64,000 nt of DNA, from positions 806,001 to 870,000 of the forward strand of contig CAWJNZ010000004.1 of the NCBI GenBank assembly GCA_963844405.1, given 5' to 3'. The stretch comes from DASSUW01 sp963844405 (GTDB lineage: Bacteria > Actinomycetota > Thermoleophilia > Solirubrobacterales > Solirubrobacteraceae). Below, piece after piece: positions 32,587-41,046 of the stretch. Every line of letters starts with the position of its first letter. Within the stretch, counting starts at the first letter, position 1. A program made the position numbers and the translations under genes. The notes below the pieces were generated by a model. That model saw nothing but the letters and a program-made list of their open reading frames with translations. It had not been told where the DNA came from and ran no database searches.

Positions 32587-33820
32587 CTCGTACGGGCGCG
32601 GCGCGCGGATCCTCTCCGTGGGGATCGCCACCACGGGGCTCGTCACCTTCGCATACTTCTCGCTCGCCAGCCACTCGCTGAGCGAGGTCGACTACAAGGG
32701 CGTCTCGCTCCTGTGGTCGGTGCTGTTCCTGATCATCTCGATCATCTACCGGCCGGTCGAGCAGCTGCTCTCGCACACGATCGCGACGCGCCGGGCGCAG
32801 GGGCACGAGGGGCATCCGCTGCGGGTGCCGATGATCATCCAGGCGAGCGCGGCCGCGACCTTCCTGGTCATCGCGCTGGCGCTGCGCGAGCCGATCACCG
32901 ACGACCTCTTCGACGGCTCGGACGCGCTCTACTGGGTGCTGGTCGTCGCCGTGCTGGCCTACGCGGCCAGCTACTTCGCCCGCGGCTGGCTGGCCGGCCA
33001 TCAGCGCTTCGGCCTCTACGGCGGCCTCGTGCTGCTCGAGTCCTGCTCGCGCTGCCTGTTCGCGCTCGCCGTGGCGATCGGGATCGCCGAGGGTCAGGGC
33101 GCCGTCGCCCTCGGCATCGCGGCCGCGCCGCTGGTGTCGCTGCTCGTGATCCCGTGGGCGATCGAGCGCCGCGGCGGCGGCGAGCGCGGCTCGATGCGCG
33201 AAGGCGCCGGCTTCGCCGGTGCCGTGCTGCTGATCATGGTGGCCGAGCAGGCGCTGCTCAACGGGCCGGTGATCGCCGTCGACGCCACGGCCACCGACGC
33301 CGCGCTGGCCGGCTTCGTCTTCAACGTGCTGCTGATCACCCGCGCGCCGCTGCAGCTCTTCCAGGCGATCCAGACCTCGCTCCTCCCCCACCTCTCAGGG
33401 ATCGCGGCCACCGGCGGCGGCCCGGAGTTCCGGCACGCGATCCGCGTCACGGTGCTGGCCATCGCGGCCTTCGCCGGCGCCGTCGTGCTCGGGCTCGGCC
33501 TCATCGGCCCGGAGGCGATGGGTCTCCTCTTCGGCGGCGACACCGAATACGGTCGCCGCGGCCTGATGCTGGTCGGCCTCGGCATGGGCTTCCACCTGGT
33601 CGCCGGCACGCTCAACCAGGCCGCGCTCGCACGCCGGCGCGGCGCGCAGGCCGCGGCGGCGTGGCTCGCGTCAGCCGCGCTCTTCCTCGGCTGGCTGCTG
33701 GCCACGCCGCTCGACGACCTGCTGCTCGCGGTCGAGATCGGCTACTGCGCCACGACCGCGCTGCTGGCCGTGGCGCTGTGGGTCATCGAATCCGGCGCAG
33801 CTGCGCCCGGAAGGTCCTGA
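32579..33820 (+). CDS. Wzx-like polysaccharide flippase / MATE-fold membrane protein
   Basis: A 413-residue protein with about twelve to fourteen hydrophobic helices and no catalytic motif. The pattern (ARILSVGIATTGLVTFAYFS, then SLLWSVLFLIISIIYRPVEQ) is like MOP-superfamily exporters of lipid-linked oligosaccharides (Wzx/RfbX). It follows a GT2 and a methyltransferase gene with overlapping ends, which supports a role in flipping a lipid-linked glycan. It starts with GTG, and the 3' end overlaps the convergent glycosidase-like gene by 38 bases. Confidence 0.78.
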   Translation: MSSSYGRGARILSVGIATTGLVTFAYFSLASHSLSEVDYKGVSLLWSVLFLIISIIYRPVEQLLSHTIATRRAQGHEGHPLRVPMIIQASAAATFLVIALALREPITDDLFDGSDALYWVLVVAVLAYAASYFARGWLAGHQRFGLYGGLVLLESCSRCLFALAVAIGIAEGQGAVALGIAAAPLVSLLVIPWAIERRGGGERGSMREGAGFAGAVLLIMVAEQALLNGPVIAVDATATDAALAGFVFNVLLITRAPLQLFQAIQTSLLPHLSGIAATGGGPEFRHAIRVTVLAIAAFAGAVVLGLGLIGPEAMGLLFGGDTEYGRRGLMLVGLGMGFHLVAGTLNQAALARRRGAQAAAAWLASAALFLGWLLATPLDDLLLAVEIGYCATTALLAVALWVIESGAAAPGRS

Positions 33821-34685
33821 GCGACGGACGCGTCTCGCCCCGGCGGCCCACCAGCGCCGAGTCCCAGCGCGGGCGTCGCTGCTTGGGCGCCATCCAGTGG
33901 TAGAGGTAGATCCGCGTGATCCGCCGCTTGTTGATGCGCGCGAGCTTGAAGACGTTGCGGATCGCCCGCACGGCGTTCTTCTGGTTGTAGCGCGTGACGC
34001 GGCGCCCGTTGACGTAGCGGTTGACGATCCCGCCGGTCTCGGTGAACCAGAGCTTGCCACGGGTGATGCGGAGCATCTGGCGCGTGCCGCTGGTGCGGTG
34101 GCGGTTGGCGTCGATGTGGTTGTGGATCGCCCAGATCCGCACCGGATAGCGCGCCTTGCGCCTGAACGTCGTGACGTACCACGTCATGTTCGGCGCGTCG
34201 AGCACCGACGGCGCGGTGATCGTGCACTCCGGGCAGGTCCGGCGCATCGAGTTGTAGTAGCTGGCCGCCAGCCCCGGCTTCTTCCAGATCGGCTGCGTGC
34301 CGTGGTTGGCCTCGTTCCAGGTCTGGAACGTCTTGACCTCCGGGTAGCGCCGGCGGAACGCGCGGAACTCGCGGGTGAGCTGCAGCCGCGTCGGGGCCTT
34401 CAGCTCGCGGCCGGGGTGGACCGAGTGCCCGAAGCTGAGCAGCACCCTGGCCTTCGTCTGGCGCGCCCACCACATGTAGTTGTCGAGCTGGGCGAGCTCC
34501 CAGCCCTTGCGGCGGATCGCGTCCCACGGCATGACGTAGCGCACGTCTGGGGCGTCGAGGTTCACCCAGCGGTCGTCGTGGAACATCGCGGCGTTCTGCT
34601 CGCCGATGCCGACGGTCAGCTTCGCGGAGGCAGGGGCCGCCAGCACGAGGACCAGCAGGGTTGTGAGGAGAACGAGGCGGGTCAT
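33783..34685 (-). CDS. Secreted glycoside-hydrolase-like TIM-barrel protein
   Basis: A 300-residue protein with a signal peptide (TRLVLLTTLLVLVLAAPASA) and the plan of clan GH-A glycosidases. TFQTWNEANHG near residue 121 provides the probable acid/base glutamate, and LWFTETGGIVNRY near 219 the probable nucleophile. Its mature part is basic. The sugar substrate is unknown; location in a glycan cluster suggests trimming of a surface polymer. ATG 34685 is used, with GGAG close upstream; ATG 34700 would add five residues. Confidence 0.7.
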   Translation of the reverse strand: MTRLVLLTTLLVLVLAAPASAKLTVGIGEQNAAMFHDDRWVNLDAPDVRYVMPWDAIRRKGWELAQLDNYMWWARQTKARVLLSFGHSVHPGRELKAPTRLQLTREFRAFRRRYPEVKTFQTWNEANHGTQPIWKKPGLAASYYNSMRRTCPECTITAPSVLDAPNMTWYVTTFRRKARYPVRIWAIHNHIDANRHRTSGTRQMLRITRGKLWFTETGGIVNRYVNGRRVTRYNQKNAVRAIRNVFKLARINKRRITRIYLYHWMAPKQRRPRWDSALVGRRGETRPSLRTFRAQLRRIR

Positions 34686-34702
34686 GACTCCTTCCAACAT
34701 CG

Positions 34703-35930
34703 TCAGGTCGCCGAAAGTTGCGTCTCCGCGTGCGAGGCGGCGGCGGCCGACAGCTGCTGGGCGTTGGCCTCGGCCTCGCCGGGGCGCCACTGGGTCTTGG
34801 GCGCGATGGCGCGCGAGATCACGCGGTCGCGATGGCGTTCGATGGTCGTCAGCATGGAGCGGACGAGCTCCTCGCCGAGGTAGTGCGGCTTGAGCCCGAG
34901 CTCTCGAAGCTTGGTGTTCGCCGCGTTGTAGTAGTGCTCCTCCTGCTCGACGCGCGGGTTCTCGAAATGCTCGACCTCGACGTCGTAGCCGTGCTCGGCC
35001 CCGGCGCGCTGCGCGAGCTCCGCGAGCTCGAGCACCGTGAACTGCTCGGTGAACTGGTTGAAGACGCGGAACTCGCCGCCCTGCGCCGGGTTCGGTGACG
35101 GCCAGCTCGACGCACTGCAGCGTGTCGCGCAGGTTGAGGAAGCCGCGCGTCTGGCCGCCCTTGCCGTAGACGGTCAGCGGGTGGCCGATGACCGCCTGGA
35201 CGCAGAAGCGGTTGAGCGCGGTGCCGAAGATCTCGTCGTAGTCGAAGCGCGTGCAGAGCCGCTCGTCGAGCGCCGTCTCCTCGGTCTCGATCCCGTAGAC
35301 GACGCCCTGGTTGAGGTCGGTCGCGCGCAGGCCCCAGATGCGACAGGCGAAGTGGATGTTGTGCGAGTCGTGGACCTTCGACAGGTGATACAGCGAGCCC
35401 GGCAGCTTCGGGAAGGGCAGGACGTCGCTGCGCCCCTTGTGGTGGATCTCGATGAAGCCCTCTTCGATGTCGATGTTCGGGGTCCCGTACTCCCCCATCG
35501 TGCCGAGCTTCACGAGATGGCACTCCGGCACGCGGTCGCGCAGCGACCACAGCAGGTTGAGGTTGCCGATCACGTTCGTCTGCTGCGTCTCGACCGCGTG
35601 GCGGCGCGAGATCATCGAGTACGGCGCGGAGGGCTGCTCGCCGTAGTGGACGACGGCCTCCGGCATGACCTCGGCGACCACGCGGTCGAGGAACTCGCCG
35701 TCCTCGATGTTGCCGACGAAGGCGTGGATGTCGCGTCCGGAGACCTCACGCCAGGCGTCGATACGGTCGGCCAGGCCGCCGATCGGGGTCAGGGAGTCGG
35801 TTCCGTGCTCGTGATGCCACCGGCGGCGAGCGAAGTTGTCGACGAGGAAGACGTCGTGCCCGCGGGCCGAGAATCGCATCGCCGTGGGCCACCCCAGGTA
35901 GCCATCGCCGCCGAGGATCAGGATTCGCAT
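34703..35930 (-). pseudogene. sqdB: UDP-sulfoquinovose synthase, single-base frameshift
   Basis: An NAD-dependent epimerase-like enzyme that converts UDP-glucose and sulfite to UDP-sulfoquinovose. It starts MRILILGGDGYLGWPTAMRF and has YGEQPSAPYSMISRR, KLGTMGEYGTPNIDIEEG, SLYHLSKVHDSHNIHF and TDLNQGVVYGIETEETAL, which are specific for SQD1/SqdB. The frame breaks near 35088 at a GGG run (CCC on the coding strand) and continues as PAQGGEFRVFNQFTEQFTV to HYLGEELVRSML and a normal end. One extra C explains this. The enzyme is probably intact in the organism. It follows the GT-C gene by 11 bases. Confidence 0.85.
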
Positions 35931-35941
35931 GGCGGACCAGC

Positions 35942-37237
35942 CTAGCGGCCGGCCAGGCGTGGCCAGAGGCGTTGCGCCACCAGGAACACGGTCACTCCGG
36001 CCAGCGCCATCACCAGCGGCATCAGCGTCACGTTGCGCCGCGTGCCGGCCAGCAGCAGGCCGCCGACGACGGTCACGCCCACGAGCAGCGCGGCCAGCAG
36101 GAAGAACTCCCAGCGGCGGCGGACGGCGAGCAGCACGAGGCCGATCAGGCCGAGCACGAGCACGGTGAACTGGTAGATCGTCCCGTAGGTCGAGCGGCCG
36201 GCCGCGCCCGAGCCGTGCCACATGTGCCACATCTTCCCGGCCACCATGGCGGCGAAGTCGAACGGCTGCTCGGTCAGGTAGCGCTCGGCGTTCTCGCGCC
36301 CGATCCGCTGCAGGGCGGCGTCGCGCTCGAGGTCGGGGTACTTGGAGGCCACGCGGTTGAGCAGCGGGGTCATCGAGATCCGGCTCAGCTCGGTGGCGGG
36401 GATGTCCTCGCGGCCCTCGAACTGCCGCAGCAGCTCGCGCTTGACGTCGAGGTGCAGGCCGTTGCCGGGCAGGTAGGTGCCGATGAACAGCGCCTTGCCG
36501 CCGCCGGTGGAGATCGGCACGAAGCGCCCCTCGGCGCTCGAGACGTGAAGCGTCCACGGCACGATCGGGATGGCGAAGGCGACGGCGACGATCGCGGCCG
36601 CCACCGGACCTCGCCGGAAGAGCGCGATGACGACGAAGACGAGGATGAAGGCCAGGTACTCGGGCCGCGCGAACGCGGTCAGGCCCAGCAGCACGCCCGG
36701 CACGGCCCACGCCCACCGTGATCGTTCGGGGTCGCCGGCCCAGAAGAAGCTCAGCACCGCGCCGGCGAGCGTGAGCGTGGCCAGCGGCTCGCTCATCAGC
36801 TTGCCGGTGAAGAAGATCGTGACCGGATAGAGCGCGAACAGGGCGGCGCCGGCGAGGCCGGCCAACGGTCCCGCGAGCCGCCGTCCGAGCAGGAAGACGA
36901 GCACGATCGTCAGCGCCCCGAGCAGCGCCACGACCAGCCGCACGGCGCCGGGGTGGACGCCGCCGGTGGCGTAGTAGATCGACGCGTAGAAGAGCGGCGC
37001 GCCCGGTGACCAGTCGTACGGGCTGGCGGCGCCGGGCAGCGCGAAGCGCTGGTGCTCGTAGAGCTGCTCGGCGACCGACGCGTAGACGGCCGAGTCGGTG
37101 CCGGGCCGGACGTCGAGCGGCTCGAGCGCCGAGTCGACGCGCAGGACGAGCCCGATCAGCACGATCACCGCGAGCGCGAGGACGACGCGGTGGCGGGCGA
37201 CCCACGCGCGCGGGGCGGTGGCGGCGATCGCCGTCAC
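35942..37237 (-). CDS. GT-C family membrane glycosyltransferase (tandem copy 2)
   Basis: A 431-residue polytopic protein with about nine to ten helices. Its first outside loop contains GTDSAVYASVAEQLYEHQRF then ASPYDWSPGAPLFYASIYY, matching the next gene (37234-38520) almost residue by residue and resembling ArnT/PMT enzymes with an acidic active-site residue. FTGKLMSEPLATLT and RPEYLAFILVFV are shared family segments. It probably transfers a sugar from a polyprenyl carrier. GTG 37237 overlaps the stop of its paralogue (GTGA), and sqdB follows after 11 bases, so sulfoquinovose transfer is a possible but untested role. Confidence 0.78.
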   Translation of the reverse strand: MTAIAATAPRAWVARHRVVLALAVIVLIGLVLRVDSALEPLDVRPGTDSAVYASVAEQLYEHQRFALPGAASPYDWSPGAPLFYASIYYATGGVHPGAVRLVVALLGALTIVLVFLLGRRLAGPLAGLAGAALFALYPVTIFFTGKLMSEPLATLTLAGAVLSFFWAGDPERSRWAWAVPGVLLGLTAFARPEYLAFILVFVVIALFRRGPVAAAIVAVAFAIPIVPWTLHVSSAEGRFVPISTGGGKALFIGTYLPGNGLHLDVKRELLRQFEGREDIPATELSRISMTPLLNRVASKYPDLERDAALQRIGRENAERYLTEQPFDFAAMVAGKMWHMWHGSGAAGRSTYGTIYQFTVLVLGLIGLVLLAVRRRWEFFLLAALLVGVTVVGGLLLAGTRRNVTLMPLVMALAGVTVFLVAQRLWPRLAGR

Positions 37238-38520
37238 GGCTCGAGCCTCGGCTGAAGGCCGCGCGTCTGGAGCGCGGCGCGGGCGTACACGGCCACGGTG
37301 ACGATGCCCGTCGAGGCGAGCGTCATCACGAGCGGCATCAGGGCGAGGTTGCGGCGCGGGGCGGCGAGCACGAGGCCGGAGAACAGCGTCAGCCCCAGGA
37401 TCAGCACGCCGAGCAGGACGGCCTCGAAGCGGCGCCGGATGGCGAGGACCAGCAGGCCGAGCACGCCGAAGGCCACGATCGCCACCTGCAGCGCGACGGC
37501 GGGCGGCGAGAGCATCGCGCCGCTCGAGCCGCGCCACATCCAGCGCATCTTGTTGGCCATCATGCCCGCCACCGCGAGCGGCTGCTCGCGCACGAACCGG
37601 CTCAGGTTCTCGCGCCCGATCCGGTTCAGCGCGGCGTCGCGCGGGAGGTCGGGGTACTGCGCCGCCACGCGGTCGAGCAGCGGCTCCATCGGCTGCCGCG
37701 CCCGCTGCTCGGGCGTGACGTTCCGCATGCCGAGGTGGCGCTCCATCAGCTCGATCTTGACGCGGTCGTGGATGCCGTCGCCCGGCAGGTAGGAGCCGAT
37801 GAAGAGCGCCTTTCCGGCGCCGGTGGTGACCGGGACGAAACGGCCCTCGGCGTTCGACACGTGGATCGCCCACGGTGCGATCGGCAGCGCGAAGGCGGCG
37901 GCCACGAGGAGCGCGGGCACCGGGCCGCGCCGCACGAGGGCCAGGCCGGCGAACACGAGGCCGAACAACAGGTACTCGGGGCGCACGAGCGCGCTCAGCC
38001 CGATCAGCAGCCCCGGCGCGGCCCACGCCCACCACTCGCGGCGGTCGAGCGCCCACAGGAAGGCGAGCACGGCGGCGGGGACCGTGACCTCGGCCAGCGG
38101 CTCGCTCAGCAGCCGCCCGGTGTTGAAGACGAAGGCGGGATACGCGGCCGCCAGGGCGGCGGCGATCAGCCCCGCCGCGGGACCGCTCAGCCGGCGGCCG
38201 AGCAGGTAGCAGACGGCGATCGTGACCAGGCCGAGCAGCGCGATCGCCAGCCGTGCCAGGCCCGGGTGCACGCCGCCGGTCAGGTAGTAGATGCCCGCGT
38301 AGAAGAGCGGGGCGCCCGGCGACCAGTCGTACGGCGCGTCGGAGCCGGGGACCACGAACCGCTGATCGGTGTACAGCAGCGCCGCGATCCGCTCGTAGCG
38401 CGCGGCGTCGGCTCCCTGGTAGGAGGAGTCGATCGGGTCGAACACGCCGATCAGCCGCAGGCCGAGGCCCACGAGGAGTATCAGCCCGAGGACGATGCCC
38501 TCTCGGCGCATGCGCCCCAT
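37234..38520 (-). CDS. GT-C family membrane glycosyltransferase (tandem copy 1)
   Basis: A 428-residue membrane protein, clearly a tandem paralogue of the downstream gene: APYDWSPGAPLFYAGIYYLT, GRLLSEPLAEVTVPA, VRPEYLLFGLVFAG and EGRFVPVTTGAGKALFIGSY all have counterparts there. It begins MGRMRREGIVLGLILLVGLG; ATG 38511 is an alternative start. The fold and the acidic loop residues suggest a lipid-linked sugar transferase of the ArnT/PMT group. It is the first gene of a three-gene unit that ends with sqdB. Confidence 0.78.
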   Translation of the reverse strand: MGRMRREGIVLGLILLVGLGLRLIGVFDPIDSSYQGADAARYERIAALLYTDQRFVVPGSDAPYDWSPGAPLFYAGIYYLTGGVHPGLARLAIALLGLVTIAVCYLLGRRLSGPAAGLIAAALAAAYPAFVFNTGRLLSEPLAEVTVPAAVLAFLWALDRREWWAWAAPGLLIGLSALVRPEYLLFGLVFAGLALVRRGPVPALLVAAAFALPIAPWAIHVSNAEGRFVPVTTGAGKALFIGSYLPGDGIHDRVKIELMERHLGMRNVTPEQRARQPMEPLLDRVAAQYPDLPRDAALNRIGRENLSRFVREQPLAVAGMMANKMRWMWRGSSGAMLSPPAVALQVAIVAFGVLGLLVLAIRRRFEAVLLGVLILGLTLFSGLVLAAPRRNLALMPLVMTLASTGIVTVAVYARAALQTRGLQPRLEP

Positions 38521-38558
38521 GGGGCGCCGATGATAGTCGCCGGTCGGGCAGGCGCCCG

Positions 38559-39764
38559 TCAGCGGCGGTAGCGGCGGCTGACGTGCTCGCAGTTCCGCAC
38601 GCGGACGTTGCGGTTGTAGCCGATCCGCACCGTGTCCTCGCCCTGCCCGCAGTCGACGTCGGAGCGGTCCTTCGAGTACGCGTAGACGATGTCGTCGCCC
38701 GGTCCGGCCGTCACGCGGTTGTAGCCGTGGCCGACGAGCCGGATGGTGTCGAACCCCCAGCCGGCGTGGATGAAGTTCGTGGAGATGACGCCGCCGCCCT
38801 GGAGGTAGTCGTTGCCGGTGCCGCCCTTGATGCGGCTGCGGCCGCCGCGCGAGGCGCCGTAGACGGTGTCGTCGCCCGGCCCCGCGTCGATGCGGTCGGT
38901 GCCGCGGCTGGTGCCGTCCGGCTTGCGGTTGGCCCAGATGATGTCGGCGCCGCCGTGGCCGATCAGGACGTCGGGGCCGCGCGAGCCGAGCAGGTTGTCG
39001 TCGCGCTCGGTGCCCACGCCACGCCCGCCGCGATCGCGCGTCATCCGCTTCACGCCCTTGGTCGGGTCCGGCGGCGGCGGGACCTCGTAGATCACCTCGC
39101 ACGTGCTCGCCTTGATCTCGCCGCGGCGGATCGACCGCTGGTTCGAGAAGCCGCCGCGCATGTGCTGCGGGTTGATGTGCAGGACGTCGTAGCCCGGGCC
39201 GCAGTCCACCGTCTTGACCGCGGTGCCGTTGTTGACGTAGACGTAGTCGTCGCCGGCGCCGGCGTCGATGTTGTCGCCGCTGCTCGTCGAGTGGATCTGG
39301 TCGCTGCCGGTGCCGCCGCGGATGTCGTCGCTGCCCGTCCCCCCGTGCACGATGTCGTCGCCCGGGCCGGCGTCGATGTCGTCGCCCGCCGCCCCGCCGT
39401 CGATGAAGTCGTTGCCGTCCACGTCGACGATCCGGTCGCCGCCGAAGCCGCCGATCGCGGTGTCGTTGCCCTGGCCGGGCTCGAGCACGTCGCCGCCGGA
39501 GCCGCCGTCCAGGTAGTCGTCGCCATGACGACCCCAGATGTCGTCGCCGCCCCACTCGCCGAGCAGGCGGTCCATGCCGGGGCCGCCGACGATCCGGTCG
39601 CCGCCGCCGTCGCCGTTGATGACGTGGTTGCCGTTCGGCCCGCCGACCAGGCGGTCCTTACCCGGCGTGCCGACGAGCGTGCGCGCCGCCGCCGTGGCCG
39701 GGACCAGCACGGCGACACAGCAGGCGAACGTCGCTGCCCGCCGCAGCGCGTTCTTCGAGGACAT
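38559..39764 (-). CDS. Secreted RTX-like calcium-binding repeat protein (copy 1)
   Basis: A 401-residue secreted protein. A signal peptide ends near ATAAA (residue 27). Two blocks of glycine/aspartate nonapeptides of the GGxGxDxUx type follow: one at about 30-170 (GGPGMDRLLGEWGGDDIWG, GGTGSDDIRGGTGSDQIHST) and one from about 245 on. Between them is a cysteine-containing segment (VDCGPGYDVLHINP) and a proline-rich hinge (VPPPPDPTKGVK). Such repeats bind calcium and form a beta-roll. There is no enzymatic or RTX export domain, so a surface or structural role is likely. A close paralogue follows at 39795. Confidence 0.82.
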   Translation of the reverse strand: MSSKNALRRAATFACCVAVLVPATAAARTLVGTPGKDRLVGGPNGNHVINGDGGGDRIVGGPGMDRLLGEWGGDDIWGRHGDDYLDGGSGGDVLEPGQGNDTAIGGFGGDRIVDVDGNDFIDGGAAGDDIDAGPGDDIVHGGTGSDDIRGGTGSDQIHSTSSGDNIDAGAGDDYVYVNNGTAVKTVDCGPGYDVLHINPQHMRGGFSNQRSIRRGEIKASTCEVIYEVPPPPDPTKGVKRMTRDRGGRGVGTERDDNLLGSRGPDVLIGHGGADIIWANRKPDGTSRGTDRIDAGPGDDTVYGASRGGRSRIKGGTGNDYLQGGGVISTNFIHAGWGFDTIRLVGHGYNRVTAGPGDDIVYAYSKDRSDVDCGQGEDTVRIGYNRNVRVRNCEHVSRRYRR

Positions 39765-39794
39765 GCCTCGAAGCTTAGACCGGTGGAGCGACGC

Positions 39795-40982
39795 TCAGCG
39801 CCGGTAGCGCTTGCTCACGCGCTCGCAGTTCGACGTGCGGACCTTGCGGTTGTGGCCGATCTTGACGAAGTCGTTGCCGGGCCCGCAGTCGATCCGCGCG
39901 GCGTCCTTCGAGTAGCCGTAGACGATGTCGTCGCCCTCGCCGGCCCACACGCGGTTGTAGCCGCCGCCGGTGAGCCGGATCGTGTCGGCGCCGGCGCCGC
40001 CCGTGATGAAGTTGGTCGCGACCGCGCCGCCGCCCTGGAGGTAGTCGTCGCCGTCGCCGCCGTCGATGTGCGTGGTGCCGCCGCGCGAGGCGCCGTAGAC
40101 GATGTCGTTGCCGGCGCCGGCCTCGACGCGGTCGGTGCCGCGGCTCTCGCCGTCCGGCTTGCGGTTCGCCCAGATGATGTCGTCGCCGCCGAGGCCGATG
40201 ATCGTGTCGGACCCGTAGGAGCCCAGCAGGTTGTCGTTGCGGTCGGTGCCGTGCGCCTCGCCGCCGCCGTCCGGCGTCATGACCTTGATGCCCTCGGTCG
40301 GGTCGACGACCGGCGGCGTCTCGACGATCTTCTCGCAGTGGGTGAGCCGGCCCTCGCGCAGCGCCTTGGCGTTCGACCAGCCGCCGACCATGTTGAACGG
40401 GTTGATGTGGAGGACGTCGACGCCGGGGCCGCAGTCCACGGTGTCGACCGCGGTGCCGTTGTTGACCCACACGACGTCGTCGCCCGCGCCCGCGTCGATC
40501 AGGTCGCCGCTCGAGGTCGAGTGGATGACGTCGTTGCCGTCGCCGCCGCGGATGCGGTCGGTGGCCGAGCCGCCGTGCAGCTCGTCGTTGCCGTCGCCGC
40601 CGTCGATGTCGTCGCCGGCCGCGCCGCCGTCGATGAAGTCGTCGCCGGGACCGCCGGTCATGCGGTCGCCGCCGAAGCCGCCGAGCATGTGGTCGTTGCC
40701 GCCGTGGCCGAAGAGGATGTCGCCGCCGGAGCTGCCGTCGAGGTGGTCGTCGCCGCCGTAGCCGAAGAGGTCGTCGCCGCCCCACTCGCCGAGCAGGCGG
40801 TCGGCACCGGCGCCGCCGTAGATCTTGTCGCCGCCGCCGTCGCCGTTGATGACGTTGCCTCCTTTCCCGCCGCGCAGGCGGTCCTTGCCGGGGGTGCCGA
40901 CGAGGGTCTTGCCGGCAGCGGTGGCCGGCACGAGGATCAGGGCCGCGCAGGTCATCGCGAGGGCTCGGCGGAGAAAGCTCAT
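39795..40982 (-). CDS. Secreted RTX-like calcium-binding repeat protein (copy 2)
   Basis: A 395-residue paralogue of the downstream protein with the same plan: signal peptide (LRRALAMTCAALILVPATAA), first repeat block with GGAGADRLLGEWGGDDLFG, the cysteine segment VDCGPGVDVLHINPFNM, a hinge (TPPVVDPTEGIKVM) and a second block ending in CERVSKRYRR. The two proteins share motifs and order along their whole length, so they arose by tandem duplication. It is divergent from the GT2 gene; the shared 64-base gap holds both promoters. Confidence 0.82.
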   Translation of the reverse strand: MSFLRRALAMTCAALILVPATAAGKTLVGTPGKDRLRGGKGGNVINGDGGGDKIYGGAGADRLLGEWGGDDLFGYGGDDHLDGSSGGDILFGHGGNDHMLGGFGGDRMTGGPGDDFIDGGAAGDDIDGGDGNDELHGGSATDRIRGGDGNDVIHSTSSGDLIDAGAGDDVVWVNNGTAVDTVDCGPGVDVLHINPFNMVGGWSNAKALREGRLTHCEKIVETPPVVDPTEGIKVMTPDGGGEAHGTDRNDNLLGSYGSDTIIGLGGDDIIWANRKPDGESRGTDRVEAGAGNDIVYGASRGGTTHIDGGDGDDYLQGGGAVATNFITGGAGADTIRLTGGGYNRVWAGEGDDIVYGYSKDAARIDCGPGNDFVKIGHNRKVRTSNCERVSKRYRR

Positions 40983-41031
40983 GGCCTGGTCATCGGCGCC
41001 GACGCGCCAAAGTTGACGCCGAAACCACCGC

Positions 41032-41037
41032 TATCCT
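41032..41037 (+). promoter_or_regulatory. Predicted -10 element of DUF2304-GT2 gene
   Basis: TATCCT lies 9 bases before the GTG at 41047, which fits an almost leaderless transcript. A TTGACG at 41013-41018 is only 13 bases upstream, closer than usual for a -35 box. Confidence 0.4.
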
Positions 41038-41046
41038 GCGGGCGCC

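Noticed and set aside
41013..41037. A canonical sigma-70 promoter before the DUF2304-GT2 gene
   Set aside because: TTGACG and TATCCT are only 13 bases apart, too close for a normal promoter; only the -10 element is kept.
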